From NCBI RefSeq assembly GCF_007301515.1, contig NZ_CP041666.1:3472001-3536000 (forward strand): 64,000 nt of DNA. Direction: 5' to 3'. The notes under the pieces were generated by a model. It did no database searches, had not been told where the DNA came from, and was given only the letters and a program-made list of their open reading frames with translations. Numbering within the stretch: the first letter of the stretch is position 1; each line of letters starts with the position of its first letter. The DNA comes from Radiobacillus deserti (GTDB taxonomy: Bacteria; Bacillota; Bacilli; Bacillales; Amphibacillaceae). Below are positions 1 to 7,810 of this stretch, one piece after another. A program made the position numbers and the translations under genes.

Positions 1-747
1 CCGAATGATTTATGTTTTTATCGATTTATAGGTGGAAATCCTAGCGAAACGGATGATTTAATAGAGCAATTGAGCGAAGTTAAGGAGAGTCACGCTCTTC
101 TAATCGGTGTTTTTCGTTTTCCTTTTCGGTTTGAAGGAAAGAAACGATTTGAAACAGCAACGATGCAGTATTTTCGAATGAAAGAGCTTTGTGATGCGGT
201 CATTTATTTTAGTAGTGATGGTCTTATGGAAACAATCGATCCTAATACAACGATTCACGACGCAAACCAAACCTTTAACGCGATTGAAGAAAACACTATT
301 GATACGCTTAGAGAAATAGTGGAGCAAACAGGTGAAATGAACATTGACTACCAGGACATTGAGACGTTCATTAAAGAAAACAGAGGTCCTTTATTCGTAC
401 ATACAGTAGAAGGCGATACATTTGATGAACCATTGAAGTATTTAATCTCAACACCCTATCTACCAGAAGACTTTACAGATGGCAAACAGCTTATTATTAA
501 TATTGGTTATACGCGCGATATGGATATGGAAGCATTCCGTCAGATTAATCTTAGACTCCACGATTTATTTTCTAAAGCAGATTTGTTTAAGCTCGGCTCC
601 TATTTCATGGACGAACCGGGTCAACGCTTTAAAATCACCTTACTTGTAAACGGAATAGATGACCCAACCTCCGTTCCTGCGGACTATAAAAGAATCCCCT
701 TCTATAAAAGTTTATTAAAAAAGTGGACAACTAAAATCGGGTGGTGA
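1..747 (+). CDS. Divergent FtsZ/tubulin-family protein, 5' end outside window
   Basis: The frame is open from base 1, so this is the C-terminal 248 residues of a longer protein and a TTG at 70 is not the real start. The segment LLIGVFRFPFRFEGKKR lines up with the FtsZ segment that follows the GTP-binding loop, and NIDYQD matches the FtsZ T7 catalytic loop pattern N-x-D-x-x-D. The glycine-rich T4 signature GGGTGTG is replaced by GGNPSET. In FtsZ these two loops on adjacent subunits together form the GTPase site. This looks like a paralogue that has lost or changed nucleotide binding at T4 but kept T7. The last residues and the stop codon lie inside a dispersed repeat. Family assignment rests on my alignment from memory; the role is unknown. 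Confidence 0.65.
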   Translation, partial: PNDLCFYRFIGGNPSETDDLIEQLSEVKESHALLIGVFRFPFRFEGKKRFETATMQYFRMKELCDAVIYFSSDGLMETIDPNTTIHDANQTFNAIEENTIDTLREIVEQTGEMNIDYQDIETFIKENRGPLFVHTVEGDTFDEPLKYLISTPYLPEDFTDGKQLIINIGYTRDMDMEAFRQINLRLHDLFSKADLFKLGSYFMDEPGQRFKITLLVNGIDDPTSVPADYKRIPFYKSLLKKWTTKIGW

Positions 748-788
748 CAGGCACCACCCGAAAAATCTTGTTTCACGAATTGTTTCAC
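738..788 (+). repeat. Dispersed hairpin repeat, copy 1
   Basis: A perfect 9-bp inverted repeat CGGGTGGTG/CACCACCCG (738-760) encloses the loop ACAGG. It is followed by an A-rich tail carrying TTGTTTCAC twice (769-776 and 780-788). This copy supplies the stop codon of the upstream gene. Its loop is the reverse complement of the loop in the other three copies (CCTGT), although the tail points the same way. Confidence 0.9.
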
Positions 789-819
789 ACCTTTAATTCA
801 TACATATAACAACAGATCA

Positions 820-1287
820 ATGAATGGGGTGATGAAATGCGAAGATTGGATCCCTTCGAAGCTACATGTAGAATTTCGAAATGGTATTACGAAACGCGCG
901 CCAATTGATGGTCGAAAATACACCTTAACGCACTCGGATGAAACCGGGGAACTATTCTTAATCATTGACGATACCTATGCCTACGAAAAATTAACGGAAG
1001 TAAGAGATGAAGTGTTTGCCGAGTGGAGGAACATCCAGAACACCTATTTTCTCTATGTGTATGTTCTTATCAATGGTGGACAGTTTGACAATGAAACAGC
1101 GCGCATTCGTGAACAAATTTTCCGAAGAGAGCTCCCTCTTGCTCTCGAAGCAATTCGCTATGGAGACAACCATTTGTTCAACACAACCCCTTATCTAGAT
1201 AACGCTCCTATCCTCATCTTTTTTCAATCGTTCCCATATTCCGCCAAAGAAGTATGGGGAACATTTTCTCAGCTTCCCTCTCCTTAA
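820..1287 (+). CDS. Staygreen-family protein with probable shifted N-terminus
   Basis: The body matches the Staygreen (SGR) family: YTLTHSDETGELFL, then IFRRELPLALEAIRYGD and a C-terminal WGT. Plant members are chlorophyll Mg-dechelatases; the substrate of Bacillus homologues is not established. The start is doubtful. The frame is open from ATG 820 or ATG 832, but the best Shine-Dalgarno (GGGGTGAT, 826-833) points to ATG 837 in another frame, which reads MRRLDP. Removing one T at 855-856 would join MRRLDP to SKLHVEFRNG, the expected family start. So either a one-base insertion is present or translation begins at 832. About 155 residues are visible, close to family length. Confidence 0.75.
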   Translation: MNGVMKCEDWIPSKLHVEFRNGITKRAPIDGRKYTLTHSDETGELFLIIDDTYAYEKLTEVRDEVFAEWRNIQNTYFLYVYVLINGGQFDNETARIREQIFRRELPLALEAIRYGDNHLFNTTPYLDNAPILIFFQSFPYSAKEVWGTFSQLPSP

Positions 1288-1366
1288 CCTGGAAAAATAT
1301 ACAACGATTCCTTACGATGCCATATGGTATGATACAAAGTATCTAGCATATATGGAGGGAACCGCT

Positions 1367-2110
1367 TTGAATCGAGACACTATCTTGCAAACCATTAGAC
1401 AAGAGCGAGAATTGCTTGAAACTAGCATTAACCAACTAATTAAAGACCGAATTAAATACATCCCGATTGCGAGCAAAGAATTGATGCCTTACGGCTGGAG
1501 AAAGGCTGGAAAAGGTCGTACTGTATGGCGAATTATCGAGGAAGTGATTAGCCAAAACCTTGAGATGTACGGTAGTCAGTATGGCTTTAAATCTGTCTCC
1601 CCCGCTCAATCAGAAGTAGGCGTTTATGATTTCGAGTTCGACCTCCAATCCGGGGCAAAGTCCTTTGTAAATATAAAATCAGCTGTGATTGATGGCAAAG
1701 TTAATAAGGATGATATTTCCAAAGCAATTGGATTAATCGATTTCCTTGAGGAAAATGTGGACTGTAAGCTTTATGTGGCAACCTTTCTAATTCGTTTCAC
1801 GGATGACATGCACGTCGAATTAGTAAAATGTCTAGTCTGTCCAACCACATGGATTCCAGACGTCTATGTAAATCCTAGTAATAACGGAAATCTACAATCC
1901 AGTAAATATAAGGATTTAACTGCTATGGTGCCTCGTACTAATGCTGAGTTTCTTATAGAGCTGAAAGAACAAAACAAAATCGCAAAATTAGGTGGAAAAA
2001 CAAAAATCCAAAAGCTTGTAGATAAAGAAGTAAAAGCTGGAAAAAATACAGATCAAATTGCTCGTTCTCTTGAATTATCGACTGCCCAATTAAAAGGAAT
2101 ACTTAAATAA
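1367..2110 (+). CDS. Probable type II restriction endonuclease
   Basis: This gene converges on an adenine DNA methyltransferase, the usual layout of a type II restriction-modification pair. It encodes about 247 residues from TTG 1367, chosen because GGAGGG lies 7 bases upstream; ATG 1352 in the same frame has no ribosome site. Counted from ATG 1352, Asp93 in VYDFEFD followed 14 residues later by N107-I-K109 resembles the PD-(D/E)xK nuclease core, with spacing like EcoRV (D74...D90-I-K92) but Asn in the second acidic position. The C-terminal 45 residues are basic and HTH-like. I cannot name the recognition site. The call rests mainly on context and this weak motif. Confidence 0.65.
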   Translation: MNRDTILQTIRQERELLETSINQLIKDRIKYIPIASKELMPYGWRKAGKGRTVWRIIEEVISQNLEMYGSQYGFKSVSPAQSEVGVYDFEFDLQSGAKSFVNIKSAVIDGKVNKDDISKAIGLIDFLEENVDCKLYVATFLIRFTDDMHVELVKCLVCPTTWIPDVYVNPSNNGNLQSSKYKDLTAMVPRTNAEFLIELKEQNKIAKLGGKTKIQKLVDKEVKAGKNTDQIARSLELSTAQLKGILK

Positions 2111-2113
2111 AAG

Positions 2114-2136
2114 GAGCTTGGACTAAGTCCAAGCTC
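2114..2136. terminator. Hairpin between convergent R-M genes
   Basis: GAGCTTGGAC and GTCCAAGCTC form a perfect 10-bp stem with a 3-base loop. It lies between the ends of the endonuclease and methyltransferase genes and probably terminates both. Confidence 0.75.
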
Positions 2137-3644
2137 TACGTGTTTGCGATTAAATTTTCATTAAATCTCTTAATAGTTTCTATAGTTTCCTTCCTAACCT
2201 TTGCTTGCTCATAAATAACACGATTGATATTTTCTAGTTCAGCTTCAAAAGACTGATTTTCTTTTGCCTTATGATAAGCGGATTTTGCTAAGTCTTCTAA
2301 GGTAGCCTTAATAGCCGAATCCATAGGAAGAATTGGAATTCGGGATACATACCCCGACGTAATCATATTGGAGCGTATCATAATCCCTCGTACGAGATAG
2401 GTAACTAAGTCAGAATTTAAATAAGCAAGCAGCCACCAAGCGTCTTTGTCTTCGCAAATGATATTCGCATTCACCCCATACGTTGCATGTTCCGGCAACC
2501 GAGAAGCAGTAAACGCTACTCCCATGGAAGAACATGTAATCCCTGGTTGGAACAACAACGACTTATTCCGAACCATAAAATTCTTAATCTCTGCATCGAA
2601 CCTTAAAAAATCCTTATGCAAATATAGTTGGTTATCGGTATAAAATCGGTTTTTTCCAGGATTTTTATAAAATGGAATCGTAAACGGATCCTTTTTTTCT
2701 TTGGACAAGTAAAGCTCGTCTTTTCCCGTCGAAATTCCCGTTACACATTTGAACAATTCTCCTAGTCTCTTCTCGGAAAAAAGGACGCGAATATCATCCG
2801 GACATTCTATAATAAATTCGTCATTGTCATTGGGGTTGGTTAGGACAATATCCTCCAATTCGAAGTACTTCTTGTTTCCATGCTGAAGCTGACTCTTCAG
2901 TTGGTCCTGAAAGATTACCCGGTTAGGTGGACGATTCGAAACCGCTACTTGTCCCTGGTATTGCTTTCCTTTTTGCAGGAAAATAATGCTCGTTCTCACA
3001 TCTGCATCTTGGTCATGGAACAAATCTGTTGGACACATCGTAATTTCATGGATCGTGCATTCCTTCAAAATCTTCTTTCTCAGGTCCGTATGTGCTTTTG
3101 ACGTAAAAAACGAATCATACGTAATTAAGCCAATCATCGCGCCTTCTTTTGCAATATCTATAATAGCGGACAGGAACATGCTATACATGTTATGTACACC
3201 GACATCATGAAAAAGACTTTTTAACGCAGCTTTATTATTTTTTATATAGTTAACCTCATGGCAGTTGTATGGTGGATTCGCAATGATGTAATCATATTCT
3301 CGTCTAGCTTCAGGATTTCCTTCCTGTAATAGGGAGTCCATCGTAAGCTGGCCATCTTGTTTTATTTCTTCATAAAAAGCGATGAAATCGCGTTGAATAA
3401 ACTGACATGTATAGGTTTCTTTATGTTGAAATACATCAATCCCAACTACCTCTTTATCACGAGCTAAAAATTCCTCAACGAGCTCTTCCTTTCCAACACA
3501 CGGATCCAACACCTTATGTCCATGTGGATGGAGCATAAGAAGGCGATGGCTCATATACTTAGCGACAAAATCGGGTGTATAGTAATAACCCAATTCTCTT
3601 CGGTCAATGTTATCTGTTTCAATTACTTTCGCATGTCTACCCAT
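2136..3644 (-). CDS. N6-adenine DNA methyltransferase of a type II R-M system
   Basis: About 502 residues. YYTPDFVAKYM near the N-terminus, then the SAM-binding motif LDPCVGKEELVEEF and the catalytic motif NPPY (in IIANPPYNCHE), identify a gamma-class N6-adenine methyltransferase. The C-terminal half (about residues 260-500) would hold the target recognition domain. Length and arrangement fit a stand-alone type II modification enzyme rather than a type I HsdM or a fused type IIG enzyme. ATG 3644 is preferred over GTG 3647 because AGGAGG sits 8 bases upstream. It protects DNA from the convergent endonuclease; recognition sequence unknown. Confidence 0.85.
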   Translation of the reverse strand: MGRHAKVIETDNIDRRELGYYYTPDFVAKYMSHRLLMLHPHGHKVLDPCVGKEELVEEFLARDKEVVGIDVFQHKETYTCQFIQRDFIAFYEEIKQDGQLTMDSLLQEGNPEARREYDYIIANPPYNCHEVNYIKNNKAALKSLFHDVGVHNMYSMFLSAIIDIAKEGAMIGLITYDSFFTSKAHTDLRKKILKECTIHEITMCPTDLFHDQDADVRTSIIFLQKGKQYQGQVAVSNRPPNRVIFQDQLKSQLQHGNKKYFELEDIVLTNPNDNDEFIIECPDDIRVLFSEKRLGELFKCVTGISTGKDELYLSKEKKDPFTIPFYKNPGKNRFYTDNQLYLHKDFLRFDAEIKNFMVRNKSLLFQPGITCSSMGVAFTASRLPEHATYGVNANIICEDKDAWWLLAYLNSDLVTYLVRGIMIRSNMITSGYVSRIPILPMDSAIKATLEDLAKSAYHKAKENQSFEAELENINRVIYEQAKVRKETIETIKRFNENLIANT

Positions 3645-3705
3645 CACAATCTCCTCCTAATAGAAAGTATAATACACCCCCCATCATATCGCTACGATTA
3701 AAAAC

Positions 3706-3756
3706 CGGGTGGTGCCTGTCACCACCCGAAAAATCTTGTTTCACATTTTGTTTCAC
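3706..3756 (+). repeat. Dispersed hairpin repeat, copy 2
   Basis: CGGGTGGTG, loop CCTGT, CACCACCCG (3706-3728), followed by the A-rich tail with TTGTTTCAC twice. It lies between the methyltransferase start and the end of the next minus-strand gene. Confidence 0.9.
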
Positions 3757-3781
3757 AGGATCGTTCACTTAAGCTAGAGAT

Positions 3782-4411
3782 TTACTTATTCGTTGCCATT
3801 CTTCCCAAAGGACCGTCCTCCTCTATGATGTCCTGAATCTCATAGACCGATATCGGAAACATCGGAAAGCCGAACACATACGGGGTGATGTCATAAAGCT
3901 GGAAATAGATAACAATTGCTTTATCCGCAATATAATAGTCCTGATTTGGATTAATTTCTGTAAACGGCTCTAAAAGCTGAATATCTCTTTCTTCTATTTG
4001 TGCCTTAATAATCGTGGAAAGCCTTTGAACATAATCACTACCTGGCTTAAATAAGCCTTTCAAAGAACAGAGTCCTTCTTCTTTCAGATCAAATGTTAAA
4101 GATTTTATATAGGTCATTCCGTGGGCAGCCTGCCTATGATACGTGTAATTGGAATGGGATAGACTCAACACTTGGCGTTGATTGTTTTTCACCTCATACT
4201 CTCCAATTACCTCTTCTACAGTAGAAGGCATATTTCCATACTGAAGATCAATAAGCGCCTGCGTCAGATCCACAATTTGTTGGTTCATGTATGATTGGAA
4301 AGATTCATTCTTCATCCCTGTAACCTGAGGGTAAAATACATTTTTACTTGGACCACCAGTGATTACTTCGGTTTTGATATTAACTGGTAAATAACGTTCC
4401 ATAGTCTCCAT
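3782..4411 (-). CDS. DUF3298/RsiV-like domain protein, cytoplasmic
   Basis: A 209-residue protein with no signal peptide or membrane segment. The C-terminal half (SLTFDLKEEGLCSLKGLFKPGSDYVQRLSTIIKAQ, then FQLYDITPYVFGFPMFPI) has the layout of DUF3298-type domains found in RsiV and PdaC-like proteins; in those the domain is extracytoplasmic, so the missing signal is unusual. Two starts are possible, ATG 4411 and ATG 4402. No partner gene is evident. The function is not known. Confidence 0.6.
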   Translation of the reverse strand: METMERYLPVNIKTEVITGGPSKNVFYPQVTGMKNESFQSYMNQQIVDLTQALIDLQYGNMPSTVEEVIGEYEVKNNQRQVLSLSHSNYTYHRQAAHGMTYIKSLTFDLKEEGLCSLKGLFKPGSDYVQRLSTIIKAQIEERDIQLLEPFTEINPNQDYYIADKAIVIYFQLYDITPYVFGFPMFPISVYEIQDIIEEDGPLGRMATNK

Positions 4412-4557
4412 CCTTTTTACTCTTTTTTAAAAGTCATTGTATTCACCTAATGGAGATACGTTAATTACTAAGAATACACCCATGCAAAAAATTACCAATT
4501 TATTTTCGTCAAAGTTAGAAAAAATACTAACAAAAAGAAAAGGAGATTTTTCTAACT

Positions 4558-5259
4558 ATGAAAATGAATAAGCTTATTTTTACTGTCGTCGCACTGTTTT
4601 TTGGACTATTAGTTGCCTGTAATAATAATGACCAAGCAATGGATAATCGCGGAGATCGAAACCTTAATATCTCCAGCTTAAGAACGGATTCGAATAGTCA
4701 AAACTACCCTGAAACAGAACCTATCAAGATTCAGGACAAAAAGTATGAATTCCGTACGAAACAAGGGACTGATAGAAACCAACAACAAGGAACCAATCAG
4801 CAAAATCAAAATAATCAAGGTGAGCAACCACAAGCTCAGCAGCAGCCAAGCAAACAAGTTCCCAAAAACACAACACAAGGAACCCATGAGTTTGTCACTG
4901 CTGTTATTGAGTTAACAAATGCGGAAAGACAAAAAGAAGGATTACCACCGCTCAAAGCATACCCGGACTTAAATAACGTAGCAGGAACAAAAGCAAAAGA
5001 CATGCATGATAAAGGCTATTTCTCTCATACGAGTCCAACATACGGTTCTCCGTTTGATATGATGCGTGATTTTGGGATTACGTATCAAGCTGCCGGCGAA
5101 AACATTGCGCAAGGTCAACAGTCACCAGAAGATGTAGTGAACGCTTGGATGAATAGTGAAGGACACCGCGCCAACATATTAGACGAGAATTTCACTCACA
5201 TCGGAGTCGGATTTGAAAAGTCCGGTTACCAATGGGTACAGATGTTTGTGAAGAAATAA
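4558..5259 (+). CDS. CAP/SCP-domain lipoprotein (YkwD type)
   Basis: The N-terminus MKMNKLIFTVVALFFGLLVAC is a lipoprotein signal with lipidated Cys21. A long Gln/Asn-rich low-complexity linker (about residues 65-105) leads to a C-terminal CAP domain (about 110-233): LTNAERQKEGLPPL, HDKGYFSHTSP, GENIAQG, WMNSEGHRANIL and HIGVGF are all standard. Bacterial CAP lipoproteins of this type sit on the outer face of the membrane; their activity is mostly unproven. It appears monocistronic, with a strong terminator at 5356. Confidence 0.88.
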   Translation: MKMNKLIFTVVALFFGLLVACNNNDQAMDNRGDRNLNISSLRTDSNSQNYPETEPIKIQDKKYEFRTKQGTDRNQQQGTNQQNQNNQGEQPQAQQQPSKQVPKNTTQGTHEFVTAVIELTNAERQKEGLPPLKAYPDLNNVAGTKAKDMHDKGYFSHTSPTYGSPFDMMRDFGITYQAAGENIAQGQQSPEDVVNAWMNSEGHRANILDENFTHIGVGFEKSGYQWVQMFVKK

Positions 5260-5262
5260 CCA

Positions 5263-5308
5263 GGTGCCTGTCACCACCCGAAAAATCTTGTTTCACAGTT
5301 TGTTTCAC
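5263..5308 (+). repeat. Dispersed hairpin repeat, copy 3
   Basis: A shorter stem, GGTG-CCTGT-CACC, followed by the conserved ACCCGAAAAATCTTGTTTCAC tail (one base over limit split: ACCCGAAAAATC then TTGTTTCAC) and a second TTGTTTCAC-like unit. It begins 3 bases after the stop of the CAP lipoprotein gene. Confidence 0.88.
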
Positions 5309-5355
5309 AGCAATTCGCTAACAAAGAAAATAAAAATGTGTTTCTTATCCTATTG

Positions 5356-5385
5356 GAGAGATTGTGCTTACAATCTCTCTTTTTT
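5356..5385 (+). terminator. Rho-independent terminator after the CAP lipoprotein gene
   Basis: GAGAGATTGT and ACAATCTCTC form a perfect 10-bp stem with loop GCTT, followed directly by TTTTTT. The rest of the 5260-5574 gap holds repeat copy 3, a cre-like site and AT-rich promoter sequence. Confidence 0.9.
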
Positions 5386-5480
5386 ATTTGATGCCACCAA
5401 TCAAACAAACTATCCCTTTCTAGCTTTTATACTTTCATATTCTTATATTAATTATGAAAATTATTATATTCCATCCTTAT

Positions 5481-5494
5481 TGAAAACGCTTTAT
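5481..5494 (+). promoter_or_regulatory. cre-like site upstream of the galactoside ABC operon
   Basis: TGAAAACGCTTTAT matches 12 of 14 positions of the CcpA consensus TGWAANCGNTNWCA. Its position about 80 bases before a sugar-binding protein gene fits catabolite repression. Confidence 0.55.
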
Positions 5495-5574
5495 ACTCGA
5501 ACATAACAGGAAACATAAAATAAATTATGCTTCCATTGTTTTCTTTAGTTTATTAATAAAATGGAGGGTCAGAA

Positions 5575-6855
5575 ATGAAAAAAACTCTATTAGTGTTCAG
5601 CTTCCTACTAATTGCAGCTTTTGCGTTAACCGCTTGTGGAGGGAATAACGGAGAGGCATCGAGCAATGAAGGAGAAAGCACCAAAGGTGAACTAACAATG
5701 TGGGCTACAAATATTAACGTACCCGTTCTAGAAAAAGCTGGAGAACTATATAAAAAGGAACATCCAGATTTCAAGCTTAACGTTGTAGAAATGAATAATG
5801 AAGATATTGATAAGAAATTAAAAATTGGTTTACAAGCAGGAAATGAAGGATTACCAGATGCAATGTTAAATGTAGATGATGGTCTATCTGGACTTTTCTA
5901 TAACTTCCCAGATGCATTCGTTAATCTTTCTGAGAAAGGCTTTGATAAACACAAAGATCAATTCCCATCTTATAAGATCGATAGCGTTTCTTATGAAGGA
6001 GATATATACGCATTCCCGTTTGATGCAGGTCCAGTTGGACTTTTCTACCGTACAGACTTATTTGAACAAGCGGGTGTTGATGCAAGTCAAATCAAAACAT
6101 GGGATGACTACGTTGAAGCTGGTAAGAAAATTAAAGAAGCAACTGGTGTGAAGATGCTAAGCTACGATGCCAATGAGTCTACCGTTTATACCATTTTATT
6201 AAGCCAACAAGGTATGGGTTATTTTAACGGAGATAAAGAGACGACCATCGCAACAGAGGAGTCCATCAACGCTGCAACCTTATTCCAAGATTTAGCGGAA
6301 AATGATCTACTAATTGGTACAAACGGTTGGAGTCCATGGGTAACCTCCCTATCAGAAGGGCAAACGGCTACCGCAATGGCTGGGGCATGGTTAATCGGAA
6401 CATTAGAACAACAAGTTCCAGATTCTGCAGGTAACTGGGGTGTCATGCCGCTTCCAACATTCGGTGAGGATGGAAGTGGAGCAGCTAACCAAGGTGGGAG
6501 CTCCTTCACGATTAACGCTAAAAGTCCAAACGCAGATTTAGCATACGACTTCCTAGAGTTCTTCGTTACTTCTTATGAAGCACAAGAAATTGCGATGGAA
6601 GGCGGCTTATTCCCTACTTATGCACCAGTCTATGATTCTGAGCTATTCTCTCAAGAGCTTGAATATTTTGGTGGACAAAAAGCATGGGAGTTCTTCGCAG
6701 GACAAATGGATAAGATTCCTTCTGTAAACTATACCGTTAATGATGTAGTAGCTCGTGAGGAAGTAGTTAAATCTCAAGCAGAAGTCGTAAATGGTACAGA
6801 TCCCAAAAAATCGTTAGAGAGTGCGAAGGATCGTGTAGAAACAAGATTAAAATAA
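5575..6855 (+). CDS. Sugar ABC transporter substrate-binding lipoprotein (GanS-like)
   Basis: The signal peptide ends in the lipobox LTAC with lipidated Cys21, and the mature part is a family 1 extracellular solute-binding protein (MalE/GanS type, about 405 residues). GGAGGG precedes ATG 5575. Two MalF/MalG-type permeases and a GH42 beta-galactosidase follow on the same strand, so the likely ligand is a galactoside or galacto-oligosaccharide, as for the B. subtilis gan system. That substrate is inferred from context. No ATPase is encoded nearby; such importers commonly share an MsmX-type ATPase encoded elsewhere. Confidence 0.85.
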   Translation: MKKTLLVFSFLLIAAFALTACGGNNGEASSNEGESTKGELTMWATNINVPVLEKAGELYKKEHPDFKLNVVEMNNEDIDKKLKIGLQAGNEGLPDAMLNVDDGLSGLFYNFPDAFVNLSEKGFDKHKDQFPSYKIDSVSYEGDIYAFPFDAGPVGLFYRTDLFEQAGVDASQIKTWDDYVEAGKKIKEATGVKMLSYDANESTVYTILLSQQGMGYFNGDKETTIATEESINAATLFQDLAENDLLIGTNGWSPWVTSLSEGQTATAMAGAWLIGTLEQQVPDSAGNWGVMPLPTFGEDGSGAANQGGSSFTINAKSPNADLAYDFLEFFVTSYEAQEIAMEGGLFPTYAPVYDSELFSQELEYFGGQKAWEFFAGQMDKIPSVNYTVNDVVAREEVVKSQAEVVNGTDPKKSLESAKDRVETRLK

Positions 6856-6873
6856 TGGATTATATGAGGAAGC

Positions 6874-6903
6874 AGAGAAAAGATGTCCCCTTATCTTTTC
6901 TCT
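6874..6903 (+). terminator. Intercistronic hairpin after the binding-protein gene
   Basis: AGAGAAAAGAT and ATCTTTTCTCT form a perfect 11-bp stem with an 8-base loop and only a weak T-run. Such hairpins usually stabilise or partially terminate the mRNA so that binding protein is made in excess over permeases. Confidence 0.75.
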
Positions 6904-6957
6904 TTCCTTACTTTAGTTAAGATATCAACACGGTAGTAAACATTGGAGGAAAACGAG

Positions 6958-7809
6958 ATGTCATACAAACGGCTCACGCCCTATCTGTTTTTAGCTCCAG
7001 CAATCCTATTATTCTTATGCTTTACCGCCTATCCAATTGTAGCTTCCTTAATCTTAAGCTTTCAAAAATTAGAGGGCGGGACGTATGTTTTTGCTGGACT
7101 TGCCAATTACAGTCGTTTATTTCAAGATAGCGTCTTCTATGAGGCATTAAAAAATACATTCATTTTCTTGATTGTGCAAGTACCGATTATGCTATTTCTT
7201 GCTCTTGTTCTAGCAAATGCCTTAAATAGTAGACTTCTAAAACTACGAGGAGTTTTTCGAGTAGGTTTCTTTATGCCTGCAGTAACGTCCTTAGTTGCCT
7301 ATGCCATTCTGTTCTCCATCATGCTCCAAGATACCGGGCTTATCAACCAGTTCTTAGCGTTGTTCGGAGTAGAAAACATTAAATGGCTATCCACCCCGTT
7401 TTGGGCAAAATTCTCCATTATTATGGCAATGACTTGGAGATGGACTGGTTATAACATGGTAATTTATTTAGCTGCGATGCAAAATATACCAGAAGAATTA
7501 TATGAAGCAGCATCTTTAGATGGTGCAGGTAAGTTTAGACAGTTCTTAAACATAACAATTCCACAGTTAAAACCAGTCATTTTATTCACGGCTATCATTT
7601 CAACCATTTCCACGTTGCAGTTATTCGATGAACCGTATAATTTAACCAATGGCGGTCCAGCTGATGCAACGTTAACCTTAGGACTTTATATTTATCGCGT
7701 TGGTTTTAGTTATTTTGATTTTGGATATGCGTCCGCAATGGCTTATATCATTGTAGTCATCGTCGCTATCCTATCTTATATCCAATTAAAAGTTGCAGGA
7801 GATGATTAA
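6958..7809 (+). CDS. Sugar ABC transporter permease (MalF/GanP-like)
   Basis: A 283-residue membrane protein with about six transmembrane segments and the EAA loop EAASLDGAGKFRQFLNITIP, which docks the ATPase. ATG 6958 is chosen because GGAGGA lies 7 bases upstream; the in-frame TTG at 6943 overlaps that ribosome site. It pairs with the next permease to form the channel of the galactoside importer. Confidence 0.88.
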   Translation: MSYKRLTPYLFLAPAILLFLCFTAYPIVASLILSFQKLEGGTYVFAGLANYSRLFQDSVFYEALKNTFIFLIVQVPIMLFLALVLANALNSRLLKLRGVFRVGFFMPAVTSLVAYAILFSIMLQDTGLINQFLALFGVENIKWLSTPFWAKFSIIMAMTWRWTGYNMVIYLAAMQNIPEELYEAASLDGAGKFRQFLNITIPQLKPVILFTAIISTISTLQLFDEPYNLTNGGPADATLTLGLYIYRVGFSYFDFGYASAMAYIIVVIVAILSYIQLKVAGDD

Positions 7810-7810
7810 G

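Noticed and set aside
5264..5506. Open frame beginning MPVTTRKILFH after the CAP lipoprotein gene
   Set aside because: It starts inside repeat copy 3, runs through a strong terminator and has no ribosome site or protein-like character.
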